Positions 25,491 through 34,218 are shown, numbered from the stretch's first letter. The stretch is 64,000 bases of DNA from Pseudomonadota bacterium (GCA_021848345.1 JAJZUV010000001.1:124001-188000), one strand, 5' to 3'. Made by a program: numbers and translations. The notes: generated by a model from the letters alone, not told the origin.

Positions 25491-26466
25491 GATCGACCCA
25501 CTATCCGAAGTCGTCGCACTGCTCCAGCCCGGCACGCCCTTGTCCAAGCAGGTCGTCGCGTCGGCTCCCTGGGCCGTGCGCCGAAGCGAGACGGGGCGTC
25601 CCTTCTACATGGTGGTGCTCGAGGGGGGCTGCCGCCTGCGCGTGGACGGGCAGACCCGAAGCGGTCTCATCACGCTGCATGAAGGCGACTTCGTGCTCAT
25701 TCCCGCGGCGCGCGCCTTCGCGACATCCAGCTTGGACAGCGAGCCCCCGGGCGAGGGCGAGACCGTGGACACGCCGATCGCACCGATGCCGGGCGGCGCG
25801 CGCATCGGCGATCCTCGCGCGCCGGTGGACACGCGCCTGCAGGTGGGACACTGCGTGTTCGGCTCGCCCGACGCGCAGATGCTGGTGTCTCTGCTTCCGG
25901 CCTGGGTGCTCGTGCGCGGCGACCCCAGGCTGCGCGCCCTGAGCCAGTTGGTGGCCGAGGAGGCGCGCGCCCAGCGTCCCGCGCGCGAGCTCGTGCTGAG
26001 CCGCCTGCTCGAGGTGCTGCTGATCGAGGCCCTGCGGTCCAGCGCGGGTGGCCAGGCCTCGCCCGGGCTGGTGCGCGGCCTGGCCGATGCCAGGCTGGCG
26101 GTGGCTCTGCGCGCACTGCACGAACGCCCCGGTGCTTCGTGGACGGTGGCGCGGCTGGCGCGCGCCGCCGCGATGTCGCGCTCGGCCTTCCACGACCGCT
26201 TCGTCCGGGAGGTCGGGCTGGCTCCGATGGAGTACGTGCTGGCCTGGCGCATGGCGCTGGCCAGGCAGATGCTGGGCCAGGGACGCGCGAGCATCGCCGA
26301 GATCGCCGAGCACGTCGGCTATGCCTCGGTCGGGACCTTCGGCGTGGCCTTCACCCGCCACGTGGGGCTCGCGCCGGGACGCTATGCCCGCAGCGTCAGG
26401 CGTGAAGCAGACGCCCGCCCGCGAAGGACCAGTTCTCCCACTGGGTCTCCTGGAAGCACACCATGA
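25489..26466 (+). CDS. AraC family regulator with cupin-type sensor domain
   Basis: The product has 325 residues. The N-terminal half is a cupin_6-type ligand domain (GRPFYMVVLEGGCRLRVDGQ and LHEGDFVLIPAARAF). The C-terminal half has two helix-turn-helix units (VARLARAAAMSRSAFHDRF and IAEIAEHVGYASVGTFGVAF). This class often controls a divergently encoded oxidoreductase, and here an SDR gene is divergent. Two starts are possible, ATG 25453 and ATG 25489; neither has ideal ribosome-site spacing. I favour 25489 because the direct-repeat operator overlaps the region before it. Its 3' end overlaps the convergent tautomerase gene by 71 bases. Confidence 0.85.
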   Translation: MIDPLSEVVALLQPGTPLSKQVVASAPWAVRRSETGRPFYMVVLEGGCRLRVDGQTRSGLITLHEGDFVLIPAARAFATSSLDSEPPGEGETVDTPIAPMPGGARIGDPRAPVDTRLQVGHCVFGSPDAQMLVSLLPAWVLVRGDPRLRALSQLVAEEARAQRPARELVLSRLLEVLLIEALRSSAGGQASPGLVRGLADARLAVALRALHERPGASWTVARLARAAAMSRSAFHDRFVREVGLAPMEYVLAWRMALARQMLGQGRASIAEIAEHVGYASVGTFGVAFTRHVGLAPGRYARSVRREADARPRRTSSPTGSPGSTP

Positions 26467-26779
26467 CCTTCTCGGCTTCGATGCCGAGTTCCCGCAGGCG
26501 CCGCATCAGGTCCGCTAGCAACGCTCGCTTGACGCGGACGCTGCGCCCCACCGACCACAGCACCTCCACCAGGATGGTGTCGTCGTCGCGCGCCACCTGT
26601 GCGTCCGGATAGCGCGCGTCGATGCGCAGGTCCTGGGCGTCGAGTTCCAGCACGCGCTGGAAGCGATCGGCCTCGGGCACTCCGCTGGCCACGAGGGCGG
26701 CGTGCAGTGCGTCGAGCACGGCGGACCTGAACCCCGCGGGGCGGGGCTTGCGGTACAGGGTCAGGGTGACGAGGGGCAT
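26396..26779 (-). CDS. Tautomerase-superfamily protein (first of a pair)
   Basis: The product has 127 residues. It begins MPLVTLTLYRKP, and the Pro exposed after Met removal is the catalytic base of the tautomerase superfamily. The C-terminal half (KRALLADLMRRLRELGIEAE, VMVCFQETQWENWSF) follows the pattern of the second beta-alpha-beta unit. It probably catalyses keto-enol isomerisation or a related hydratase or dehalogenase step. It lies 14 bases downstream of a second tautomerase gene, and both are divergent from a LysR regulator, so they are probably one catabolic transcript. Its 3' end overlaps the AraC gene on the other strand. Confidence 0.78.
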   Translation of the reverse strand: MPLVTLTLYRKPRPAGFRSAVLDALHAALVASGVPEADRFQRVLELDAQDLRIDARYPDAQVARDDDTILVEVLWSVGRSVRVKRALLADLMRRLRELGIEAEKVMVCFQETQWENWSFAGGRLLHA

Positions 26780-26793
26780 GGATATCTCCTGGT

Positions 26794-27213
26794 TCAGAGC
26801 CCGTCCGGCGCGCAGTGCGCCGACTCGCGGCTCCAGTGCTCTTCCTGGCTGATGCCGCCGTAGCCGTAGGCCGCGGCGCGACAGTCGATCACGTGCACGT
26901 TCGAATGCGGGTGGATGTCTCCGAGCAGCCTCGACAGCAGCGCGAAGGCCTCCCGCTGAAAGCGCTGCTTCTCGGCTCGGGTGTTGGTCTCGTCGGTGAC
27001 GGTGACTTCCAGACGGAAGGCGTGCCGGCCGGTGTCGGCCAGGCGCCGGCCGGCGATGAACCACTGCGCTGGATCGACCGGGCGCAGCAGCACCGAGGTG
27101 CGGTGCGGATCCTTGCGAAGCACGGCGCAGACCAGGCCGGCGATCTCGTCGGCGAGGCGCGCCGACTGCGCCGCATCGGTCGGCGCCGTGTATTGCAGTG
27201 TGACGAAGGGCAT
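26794..27213 (-). CDS. Tautomerase-superfamily protein (second of a pair)
   Basis: The product has 139 residues and starts MPFVTLQYTAPTD, with the catalytic Pro next to the initiator Met. It carries DEIAGLVCAVLRKDPHRTSVLL and EKQRFQREAFALLSRLLG, which fit two linked tautomerase-like units. It is first in the two-gene unit and its start lies 105 bases from the divergent LysR gene. Two different fused-type tautomerases encoded side by side suggest a heteromeric enzyme or two consecutive steps; that is inference. The substrate is unknown. Confidence 0.75.
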   Translation of the reverse strand: MPFVTLQYTAPTDAAQSARLADEIAGLVCAVLRKDPHRTSVLLRPVDPAQWFIAGRRLADTGRHAFRLEVTVTDETNTRAEKQRFQREAFALLSRLLGDIHPHSNVHVIDCRAAAYGYGGISQEEHWSRESAHCAPDGL

Positions 27214-27290
27214 GGCGGTTCAGTTCTCGAGCAAGACGTCCGCAGCCTAGGCGTGAGGAACCCATGGGAAAAGCGGGAAATTGTGTTGAA

Positions 27291-27313
27291 ATCCATCGGG
27301 AAACCCGTTGGAT
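27291..27313. promoter_or_regulatory. Palindromic operator before the LysR gene
   Basis: ATCCATCGGG (27291-27300) and CCCGTTGGAT (27304-27313) are inverted at nine of ten positions and separated by AAA. The element ends five bases before the LysR start at 27319, so it covers the ribosome-binding region, and it lies in the promoter shared with the tautomerases. It could be an autoregulatory site or an mRNA hairpin. Confidence 0.5.
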
Positions 27314-27318
27314 GATCC

Positions 27319-28272
27319 ATGCGTACCTTCGATCCCGAATGCCTGCGCGCCCTGGTCGCGGTGGCGCACAGCGGAAGCCTCAGCGCCGCCGCGCAGCGTC
27401 TGTACCGTTCGCAATCGGCGGTGAGCGAACAGATCCGCAAGCTGGAACTCGCCTGCTCGGCCACGCTGTTCCTGCGCAGCAAGCGCGGCGCCGAACTCAC
27501 CCCCGCCGGGCGCAAGCTGCTGGGCCATGCCCAGGAAATCCTCGACGCCCACGAGCGCGCCGTCCGATCGATGCAGGGCGTGGATCTGGCGGGCAGCCTG
27601 AGCATCGCCGTGACGGACTACTTCCACCCTGCGGGCATCGCCGCCCTGCTGCGTCGCCTGCGTACCAGCCACCCGCGGCTGCAGCTGCACGTGGCCGTGC
27701 GCAAGAGCGCCAGCATCGAGGACGAGGCCGACGACGAGGCCTATGACATCGGGCTGTCCATGCGCATCCTGGAGCGAGGAGCCACGCGACGCACTCCACA
27801 GGGCGTGCGGCGCGTGGCGCTGTTTCGCGAACCCATGGCCTGGGTGGCCGACCCCTCGTTGCGGACCGCCGCCGGCGGAGCGCTGCCGCTGGTGGTGCTT
27901 CCGGCGTCCTGCGCGGTGCACCGTCTGGTCGCGCGCACGCTCGCCGCGCGGGGCATCGAGCACTATGTCGCGCATCGCGCCTCCGGCGTGGCCGGGCTGC
28001 AGCTGGCGATCGGCGCCGGGCTCGGCCTTTCCTGCCTGAATGCCAGCGCACTGCCGGCCGGGCTGAGGCCGCTGCGGTCCTTCGCGGGCATCCGCTTGCC
28101 GAGCCTTCCGCAGGTGGAGTTCGCGCTGCTGGTACCGCCGGCGGCGCGGTCGTCCCTGGTCGACGAGGTGGTTCCGATGCTGGCGCAGGTGCTGCGTGCC
28201 GCGGTACCCGTGGCGGGGAACGCGGCCGACGGCGGGGTGCAACCGCCTGCCGGATACGCCCACGCATCATGA
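27319..28272 (+). CDS. LysR family transcriptional regulator
   Basis: The product has 317 residues. The N-terminal winged HTH (CLRALVAVAHSGSLSAAAQR, QSAVSEQIRKLE, FLRSKRGAELTPAG) is complete. The C-terminal periplasmic-binding-protein-like domain begins at GSLSIAVTDYFHPAG. It is divergent from two tautomerase genes and probably activates them when an inducer binds. A near-perfect palindrome sits at its start. Its stop overlaps the start of DUF1697 (ATGA at 28269-28272), so the two share a transcript. Confidence 0.92.
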   Translation: MRTFDPECLRALVAVAHSGSLSAAAQRLYRSQSAVSEQIRKLELACSATLFLRSKRGAELTPAGRKLLGHAQEILDAHERAVRSMQGVDLAGSLSIAVTDYFHPAGIAALLRRLRTSHPRLQLHVAVRKSASIEDEADDEAYDIGLSMRILERGATRRTPQGVRRVALFREPMAWVADPSLRTAAGGALPLVVLPASCAVHRLVARTLAARGIEHYVAHRASGVAGLQLAIGAGLGLSCLNASALPAGLRPLRSFAGIRLPSLPQVEFALLVPPAARSSLVDEVVPMLAQVLRAAVPVAGNAADGGVQPPAGYAHAS

Positions 28273-28784
28273 TCCGCTACCTCGCATTCCTGCGCGGGGT
28301 CAATCCCGTCAACGCCAGCATGCCCGCGTTGCGCTCGGCCTTCGAGCAGGCCGGCTTCACGCGCGTGCGCACGGTGCTGGGCAGCGGCAACGTGGCCTTC
28401 GATGCCGCGCCGGACGACGAGCATCGCATCGAGCAGCTCGCGGAGGCCGCGATGGCCGCGCGGCTCGGCAAGGCTTTCCCCGCCATCGTGCGCTCCCGCG
28501 CCTACCTGCAGGAGCTGCTGGCCGCGGACGTGCACGCGCGCCACGGCATCCCGCCCGAGGCCAGGCGCGTCGTGTCCTTCCTGCGCGAAGCCGCCGAGCC
28601 CCGCGTAGCCCTGCCGCTGGCGCGCGACCTCGCGTCGGTATTCCTGGTGAGCGGGCGCGAGGTCTACTCAGCCTACCTTCCCACGCCCAAGGGGCCCGTG
28701 TTCATGCAACTCATCGAGCGCGCCTTCGGCACGGACCTCACCACGCGCACGCTGGACACGGTGGCGCGCTGCGCGCGCGCCTGA
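28269..28784 (+). CDS. DUF1697 family protein
   Basis: The product has 171 residues, typical for DUF1697. The family signature is visible: YLAFLRGVNPVNASMPALRSAFEQAGF and VRTVLGSGNVAFDA near the start, and TTRTLDTVARCA at the end. The function is unknown. It overlaps the LysR gene by four bases. Its last 117 bases overlap, on the other strand, the end of the glycosyltransferase gene. The C-terminus here is the conserved part of the family, so the overlap is more likely to reflect an extended tail of the other protein. Confidence 0.85.
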   Translation: MIRYLAFLRGVNPVNASMPALRSAFEQAGFTRVRTVLGSGNVAFDAAPDDEHRIEQLAEAAMAARLGKAFPAIVRSRAYLQELLAADVHARHGIPPEARRVVSFLREAAEPRVALPLARDLASVFLVSGREVYSAYLPTPKGPVFMQLIERAFGTDLTTRTLDTVARCARA

Positions 28785-30542
28785 GCTGGCGCTCGGCCTC
28801 GCGGGCAGGTAGAACACGTCGCTGTCCTTCGAGGCGAAGGAATGCATGCCCCGGCCCAGGCCCGAGGCCACGAAATCGGCCAGACTGCCGCGAGCCACCC
28901 AGATGGCCAGCGGGCGGTGCTCGGCGCGGCTGCGCAGAACCGCCGCAGCGCCGACGCAGGTTCGCGCCGCCGGATCGGCCGCGCAGCCGAAGCGCAGGTC
29001 GCTGCTGAGGCTGTCGATCACACGCAGGTGGCGTGCGCCATAGAGGAGCAGCGAGGCATCGTGGTCCTCGAAGCTGCTCCAAGAGTACACGGTCGTGTCC
29101 GCGGGCATGCGCTCGTACAGGCGCCGAGCGACGTCGCGTTGCGACACGTCGGCCGTCTTGGCCACGCTGAGTCGGTCGCTGAAACCGGCCATGGACAGCC
29201 CGAGCAGTCCGAACAGCAGCAAGGCCGGACCGCCGCGTCCGCGCAGCTGCAGCGCGCCGGCCAGCAGCGCGGCGGCCGACAGTTCGGCGAGCAATTGGCG
29301 CAGTGGATCCAGTTCGGCGGGAGGCAGGCCCGAGCGCAGCATCGGCGCCTGCAGCACCGCGCTCCAGCTCAGCGTCAGCGCGGCCAGGGCGCACATTCCG
29401 AAGCCGAGCATGCCCACGCCGACGCCTGTCTGCAAAGGCGCGGAGGAGGCGGCCCGCTGGGCCGCCTGCAGACGCACGCCCAGCCACCAGGCGAGCAGCG
29501 GGATCGTGGGCAGCAGGTAGTACGCACCCTTGTCGCCGGCGGCCGAGAAGAACACGATCCACACCGCTGCCGCGTTGCGTGCCATGCGCGCTGTGAACTC
29601 CGCCGTGGAATGTCCACGAAGCTTCGGCGCGAGCAGCGCGGTGGCCGCCATGACCCCGATCCACTGGAAGAAGCCGATCAACAGCTTGGGTCCGTAGTAC
29701 CACCAGGGCCCGGTGTGGAAGTCCCGCGGAACCCGGGTACCCAGGAATCGCATGACGGTCTCGTTGACGAAGTAGAACCAGGCGAAGCCGGGCAGCTGCA
29801 GGCTCGCCGCCAGGTGCCAGGGCACGACGACCAGCAGGTAGAGCGCCACGGCCCAGGGATCGAGCACGAAGCGCAGCAGGTCGCCGCGGGCGCGTCCCTG
29901 CGGCGCCAGCGCGATCTGCAACGCGCCCACCAGCCCCAGCAAAGCCAGGGGCATGGGCCCCTTGGCCAGCGTGGCCAGGCCCACCGCGACGGCCGCTGCC
30001 CGCAGCCACGATCGCCGGCGTCGATCCAGCGCCAGTTGCACGAACGCGAAGGCGGCGAGCCAGAACAGTCCCATCAGGGGATCGAACAACACCGTGCGGC
30101 TCACAAGCATGAAGCCCAGGCTGGTGGTCGTGACCAGGGCGGCGAAGCGCCCGGCCAGCGGCGCTCCGGTGGAGCGCCCCAGTGCGATGCAGCCCACGCC
30201 GGTCAGCCAGCCCGCCAGGGCGTCCGGCAACCGCGCCTGCCAGGCGCCGACGCCGAAGGCCTTGAAGGTCAAGGCCATGAGCCAGTACAGCAGCGGCGGC
30301 TTCTCGATGTAGGGAACTCCGTCGAGATGGGGGATGATCCATGAACCCCCGTGCGCCATCGCGGCGGCGATGGCCGCGTACAGCGCCTCGTCGGTATCGC
30401 GGATGGGCCCGGTCCCCAGGCCGTGGAACATGCACAGCGCGGCCAGCGCGAGCAGCGCGACGTCGATCCCCAGGCCTGGTTCGGTGGCGACGGACGCCCA
30501 GGCCGCGGGGGCGCCGCGGGTGAGACCGTTGGGCGCGGTCAC
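28668..30542 (-). CDS. ArnT-like GT39-type membrane glycosyltransferase
   Basis: The product has 624 residues. The first periplasmic loop has RDTDEALYA, the acidic catalytic motif of ArnT-like enzymes, then LDGVPYIEKPPLLYWL, a classic block of this clan. About ten to twelve membrane helices follow, then a periplasmic C-terminal domain. Such enzymes transfer sugars from polyprenyl phosphate to lipid A or other envelope acceptors. The start is GTG 30542, overlapping the EAL gene stop (GTGA), so the two are coupled; no ATG occurs before the first helix. The acceptor here is unknown. The last 39 residues overlap the DUF1697 gene and look non-domain. Confidence 0.82.
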   Translation of the reverse strand: MTAPNGLTRGAPAAWASVATEPGLGIDVALLALAALCMFHGLGTGPIRDTDEALYAAIAAAMAHGGSWIIPHLDGVPYIEKPPLLYWLMALTFKAFGVGAWQARLPDALAGWLTGVGCIALGRSTGAPLAGRFAALVTTTSLGFMLVSRTVLFDPLMGLFWLAAFAFVQLALDRRRRSWLRAAAVAVGLATLAKGPMPLALLGLVGALQIALAPQGRARGDLLRFVLDPWAVALYLLVVVPWHLAASLQLPGFAWFYFVNETVMRFLGTRVPRDFHTGPWWYYGPKLLIGFFQWIGVMAATALLAPKLRGHSTAEFTARMARNAAAVWIVFFSAAGDKGAYYLLPTIPLLAWWLGVRLQAAQRAASSAPLQTGVGVGMLGFGMCALAALTLSWSAVLQAPMLRSGLPPAELDPLRQLLAELSAAALLAGALQLRGRGGPALLLFGLLGLSMAGFSDRLSVAKTADVSQRDVARRLYERMPADTTVYSWSSFEDHDASLLLYGARHLRVIDSLSSDLRFGCAADPAARTCVGAAAVLRSRAEHRPLAIWVARGSLADFVASGLGRGMHSFASKDSDVFYLPARPSASSGARAARHRVQRARGEVRAEGALDELHEHGPLGRGKVG

Positions 30543-31369
30543 GCCGCGCGCAGCCACTGCTCGGCCTGAGCCGCGCTCAGCGGCCTGCCGTACCAGTAAC
30601 CCTGGGCGAAGTCGAAGCCCAGTTCGTGGGTGATCGCGGCCTGCGCGGTTTGCTCCACCCCCTCGGCCACCACCTGCATGCGCAGGCGATGCGCCATGTC
30701 GACGATGGAACTGGCGATGGTGCGGTGGCGCTCGCTGTCCACCAGTGCCTGCGTCAGGGATCGGTCGAACTTGAGCGCGTGCACCGGCAGCTGGCCGAGC
30801 AGGGCCAGGTTGGAATAGCCCACTCCGAAATCGTCCAGCGCGATGCGCACGCCGGCGTCGGCCAGCAGCCGGAGTTGTCCGGCCACGGCCTCGGGATGCC
30901 GCACCATGACCCGCTCGGTGATTTCCACCGAGAGCGCGTCTGCGGGCAGATCGATGTCCTGCAGGTGGCGCAGCCAGATCTGCATGCCCGGGCGCGAGCT
31001 CAGTTGCAGCGCAGACACGTTGATCGCGACGTGCACGGAGCGACCGCTGACCGAGCGAAGGCGCCTGCACTCGGCGGCAGCGGCGCGGAACGCCCAGTCG
31101 CCGAGTTCCAGGATCAGGCCGTCTTGCTCGGCGAGGTCGATGAAGTGCTCGGGCGCGACGTCACCGAGCACGGGGTGGCGCCAGCGCAGCAGGGCCTCGA
31201 AGCTGCTCGAGTCCGCGCCGCGCATGCGGTGGATGGGCTGGTAGGCCAGACGCAGCTGGCCGCGGCGCAGGGCAAGGCGCAACTCCTCCATCAGGTCGAG
31301 TTGCGCGCCGCGCGCCGGGCGCAGGGCCCGGCGACGCGGCTGCGCATGGAGCGCGGTGGAATGCGACAT
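30539..31369 (-). CDS. EAL-domain cyclic di-GMP phosphodiesterase
   Basis: The product is 276 residues of almost pure EAL domain. The active-site set is present: FEALLRW, INVSALQL, EITERVM, IALDDFGVGYSNLA and VVAEGVEQ, ending QGYWYGRPL. It should hydrolyse cyclic di-GMP in the cytoplasm. There is no sensory domain, so partners may supply the input. It is the middle gene of a unit: the lipoprotein stop overlaps its ATG (TGATG) and its stop overlaps the glycosyltransferase GTG. That arrangement suggests a cyclic di-GMP-dependent surface or envelope function. A Val replaces the usual Thr in DDFGTG, a tolerated change. Confidence 0.9.
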   Translation of the reverse strand: MSHSTALHAQPRRRALRPARGAQLDLMEELRLALRRGQLRLAYQPIHRMRGADSSSFEALLRWRHPVLGDVAPEHFIDLAEQDGLILELGDWAFRAAAAECRRLRSVSGRSVHVAINVSALQLSSRPGMQIWLRHLQDIDLPADALSVEITERVMVRHPEAVAGQLRLLADAGVRIALDDFGVGYSNLALLGQLPVHALKFDRSLTQALVDSERHRTIASSIVDMAHRLRMQVVAEGVEQTAQAAITHELGFDFAQGYWYGRPLSAAQAEQWLRAA

Positions 31370-33093
31370 CAATGGTCGCCCTGTTGCGACCCGTCGCCGC
31401 CGCCCTGGAAGTGGCTGGACTCGGACACCGTGGTCAGCGAGTTGTCCTGCATGTTCAGCACCACGTTGCCGCCGCTGGTGGACACCACCATGGCGTGGGT
31501 GCCCATCACGTAGTAGGCGTTGCCGCTGTAGGTGGTCGAGCTGGACGTGGCGCTGTCGGTCACCGTCAGGTTGACCGAAGGCGCCTCCAGGATGAAGGGA
31601 GCCGTCGGGCCGCTCGCCTCGCTCCAGACGACGGTGCTGCTCGGGGTGCCGGCGCCCTGGGTCAGGGTGCTGACCGCGGGCATGCTGAAGGTGTATCCGT
31701 GGCCGTCGTCGCCGGAGATGTTGTTGAAGGTCGCCAGGCTCATGCTCCAGCCGCTGCTGCTGGGGGTGACGCAGGCGCCGAGTCCGCCCACCGAATCCGA
31801 ATGTCCGCCGGCCGACAGGCCGTCGAGGTCGAAGCGCAGCGCGTACTGGCCGGTGGCGCAGCGCGCTCCGCCATCCTCCGAGGTGGCCTGGCTGAAGCCG
31901 TTCCAGGCAGGCACGGCGGCGGCCGGCGCCAGCGCGGCGGCGAAGCTGGCGAGCAGCTGGCTGCCGGTGTTCACTCCGCCGCCCTGGATCACGTAGGCCT
32001 GCTGGCTGGACAGGTTGGTGGGCAGCGAGGCGATCTTGGCGCGCACCAGGTAGGAGTGGCCCGCGCCGTCCTTCAGGTCGAGGGTGAGCAGGTTGCCCAC
32101 CAGGGTACCCGAGACATTGCCGTCGCTGGACGTGACCTTGCCCGAGGCGTCGATGCTCACGCTCGGATCCACCACCACTTCGGCCGGGTTGGGGGTGCCC
32201 GTGCTGGCCACCGATCCGCTGCCGGTGTTCACGTCCCAGTTCACCGGGGTTTCGGCCACGAGCGCCTGCAACTGGTAGGTGCCGGGCACCACGCTTTGCA
32301 CGTTGGCGTCGATCACATCGCCCAGGTCGAGTTCGGGGGCGAAGTCCGGGTCGGCCAGGATGGCGACCTGCAGGGCCGGCAGCTGCGCGCAGCTGCCGCC
32401 GAGCACCGCGGCGGCGGTGGCCAGCGCGGTGGAGGGACTGGCCGCGGAGCTCAGCGTGGCACCGGCGGCGATCTGTCTCGCCAGGTCGGTGGTCGAGCTC
32501 ACGCTGATCTGCGGCGTGCAGTAGTTGTCGCCCACGGCCTTCACGGCCGCGGCGATGGCCAGGATGTCGTTGCGGTAGGTCGCGATGGTGCTGGCATACG
32601 TGGCGGGGCCCAGCGTGGCGTAGCTGCCGCCGTGGGTCTGCGCATACACCGCCAGCGCGGCCGTGCTCACCGGACTGACGTCCAGGTCGGGCAGGTTGAT
32701 GGTGCTGAGGGTGCCGATGCTGGCCAGAACGTCGGACTGGCCCAGGTAGCTGGTGAGTTCCAGCGGGGTGGAACCGGCGCTGCGACCCACCGCGGTGGCG
32801 TTGGCGAAGATGGGCACGCTGCCGCTGGGCAGGGTCACGCTGAGGGTGAACGAACCCTGAGCGTTGGCGGTGGCGGTGCCGATCACGCTGCCGCCGTCGG
32901 CCAGCGGGGCGCCGGAGGTGATGGTCACGCTGGCGCCGGGCATCGGGGAGTCGATGGCCGCGCCGCTGAGGGAGACGCCGCCGGGGCCGGACCCGCCGCC
33001 GCCGCCGCCGCAGGCGGCCAGGGCCAGCGCGACCGCCGCCGCCGCGGGCAGCATCGCAAAACGCAGATGACGGGAGGAAAGTCGCTTGTGCAT
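31369..33093 (-). CDS. Large Gly/Ser/Thr-rich surface lipoprotein of unknown function
   Basis: The product has 574 residues. The signal peptide ends with the lipobox LALAACGGGGGG, so Cys is lipidated. After a six-Gly linker the mature part begins with a short transthyretin-like or carboxypeptidase-regulatory-like fold (SLSGAAIDSPMPGASVTIT). The rest is low-complexity, Ala/Ser/Thr/Gly-rich and probably beta-rich. I do not recognise the family. It heads an operon with an EAL phosphodiesterase and a GT39-type glycosyltransferase, which suggests a surface-attachment role. ATG 33093 is the natural start because the signal peptide MHKRLSSRHLRFAMLP begins there. Its promoter holds a 15-base perfect palindrome. 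Confidence 0.72.
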   Translation of the reverse strand: MHKRLSSRHLRFAMLPAAAAVALALAACGGGGGGSGPGGVSLSGAAIDSPMPGASVTITSGAPLADGGSVIGTATANAQGSFTLSVTLPSGSVPIFANATAVGRSAGSTPLELTSYLGQSDVLASIGTLSTINLPDLDVSPVSTAALAVYAQTHGGSYATLGPATYASTIATYRNDILAIAAAVKAVGDNYCTPQISVSSTTDLARQIAAGATLSSAASPSTALATAAAVLGGSCAQLPALQVAILADPDFAPELDLGDVIDANVQSVVPGTYQLQALVAETPVNWDVNTGSGSVASTGTPNPAEVVVDPSVSIDASGKVTSSDGNVSGTLVGNLLTLDLKDGAGHSYLVRAKIASLPTNLSSQQAYVIQGGGVNTGSQLLASFAAALAPAAAVPAWNGFSQATSEDGGARCATGQYALRFDLDGLSAGGHSDSVGGLGACVTPSSSGWSMSLATFNNISGDDGHGYTFSMPAVSTLTQGAGTPSSTVVWSEASGPTAPFILEAPSVNLTVTDSATSSSTTYSGNAYYVMGTHAMVVSTSGGNVVLNMQDNSLTTVSESSHFQGGGDGSQQGDH

Positions 33094-33173
33094 GGTGATG
33101 CTCCTGGTGATCGCTTGCGCGGGACGAGGCCGACTGCGCCGACGAGAGCGCCGCGGGCCGTTTCGTGGACGCA

Positions 33174-33219
33174 ATCATAAATGGGAAAATTTCCCAGTCA
33201 ATGCCTGTTGCGTTAGAAT
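33174..33219. promoter_or_regulatory. Back-to-back sigma-70 promoters with a shared 15-base palindrome
   Basis: Leftward: TTGACT (complement of 33196-33201), 16 bases, TATGAT (complement of 33174-33179). Rightward: TTCCCA (33191-33196), 17 bases, TAGAAT (33214-33219). The perfect palindrome TGGGAAAATTTCCCA (33182-33196) lies in the leftward spacer and over the rightward -35. One bound protein could silence both the lipoprotein operon and the DUF6502 operon. Confidence 0.6.
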
Positions 33220-33261
33220 TCGCGGCATGACGGCGGTTTCGGCCGCGCATGCTGCAGCGCC

Positions 33262-34218
33262 ATGGGACGTTCCACCAACCCTCTGCCTTCGAGTTCGCCA
33301 GCCAGGCCGCAACCGGCGCGTGAGACGCTGGAGGCCTGGGAGCGCGTGCAGGCGCCGCTTTGCCGGCTGCTGCTGGACGCCGGCGTCGACTACAAGCAGG
33401 CGGTGCTGGCGCTCAAGCAGGTGTTCCTGCGCCAGGCGCAGGAGCTGATGGCCGCTCGCGGCGCGCCCGACACCGACTCGGGCCTGAGCGTGGTCTCCGG
33501 CGTGCACCGCAAGGACGTGCACGCATGGCGTAACGATCCGGCGGCCCACGCGAAGTCGCAGGCCCCCATGTCCACCAGTTCGCAGGTGTTCGCGCGCTGG
33601 GCCGTGTCGCCCGGCTACCACGACCGCAGGCGACGGCCCAAGCCGGTTCCCCGGCTCGGGCCCGCACCCTCCTTCGAGGCTCTCGTGCGCGCCTGCACCA
33701 GCGACGTGCATCCGTACAGCGTGTTGCAGGAGATGGTGCGCATCGGCCTGGTCGAGATGGCCATGCGCAAGGGGGTGGAGTTCGTGATCCCGCGCAACGA
33801 CGTGTTCGTGCCATCCGGGGAACCGGCGCAGTTGCTCGAGTTGTTCGGCATGAACCTGGCCGACCATGCATCGACTGCCGTGCGCAACCTGGGCGGCGAA
33901 GCGCCGCGCCTGGAACAGAGCGTGTTCGCCGACGGGCTCAGCGAGGCCTCGATGCAGCGCCTGGGCGAGTTGTCGCGCGAGCTGTGGGCGCGTGCGCGCG
34001 AGGCCATGATCGCCGAGGCCATCCGCTGCCTGGAATCCGACGCCGCGCAGCCCGGCGCCAGCGGGCGCATGCGCTTCGGCGCCTATTACTGGAGCGAGGA
34101 GCAGCCGAGTCCCGATGCCGGGGCGGCCGAGCCCGAGGCCCCGGGGCCTCGGCGTGCCGCGCGCGCGGGCCGGCGCGCCTCCCCGTCTCCGAATTCATCT
34201 TCCGAGGACCGGTCGTGA
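33262..34218 (+). CDS. DUF6502 family protein, probable DNA-binding regulator
   Basis: The product has 318 residues and matches DUF6502. The N-terminal part has RLLLDAGVDYKQAVLALKQV, then SGLSVVSGVHRKDVHAW, which reads like a helix-turn-helix recognition segment. A second block, VHPYSVLQEMVRIGLVE, resembles a winged helix. No enzyme motif, signal peptide or membrane segment is present. The C-terminus is charged and low in complexity. It overlaps the DUF5666 gene (GTGA at 34215-34218), a recurrent pairing in betaproteobacteria. The family function is unknown; a regulatory role is inference from the fold and from the palindrome in its own promoter. Confidence 0.75.
   Translation: MGRSTNPLPSSSPARPQPARETLEAWERVQAPLCRLLLDAGVDYKQAVLALKQVFLRQAQELMAARGAPDTDSGLSVVSGVHRKDVHAWRNDPAAHAKSQAPMSTSSQVFARWAVSPGYHDRRRRPKPVPRLGPAPSFEALVRACTSDVHPYSVLQEMVRIGLVEMAMRKGVEFVIPRNDVFVPSGEPAQLLELFGMNLADHASTAVRNLGGEAPRLEQSVFADGLSEASMQRLGELSRELWARAREAMIAEAIRCLESDAAQPGASGRMRFGAYYWSEEQPSPDAGAAEPEAPGPRRAARAGRRASPSPNSSSEDRS

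Noticed and set aside
30543-31070. Glycosyltransferase frame extends upstream across the EAL gene
   Set aside because: No membrane or GT39 content there; the GTG at 30542 overlapping the EAL stop is the natural start.
33001-33015. Gly-codon run in the lipoprotein as a phase-variable repeat
   Set aside because: It is a short run of mixed GGN codons after the lipobox, a common flexible linker, not a uniform repeat likely to slip.
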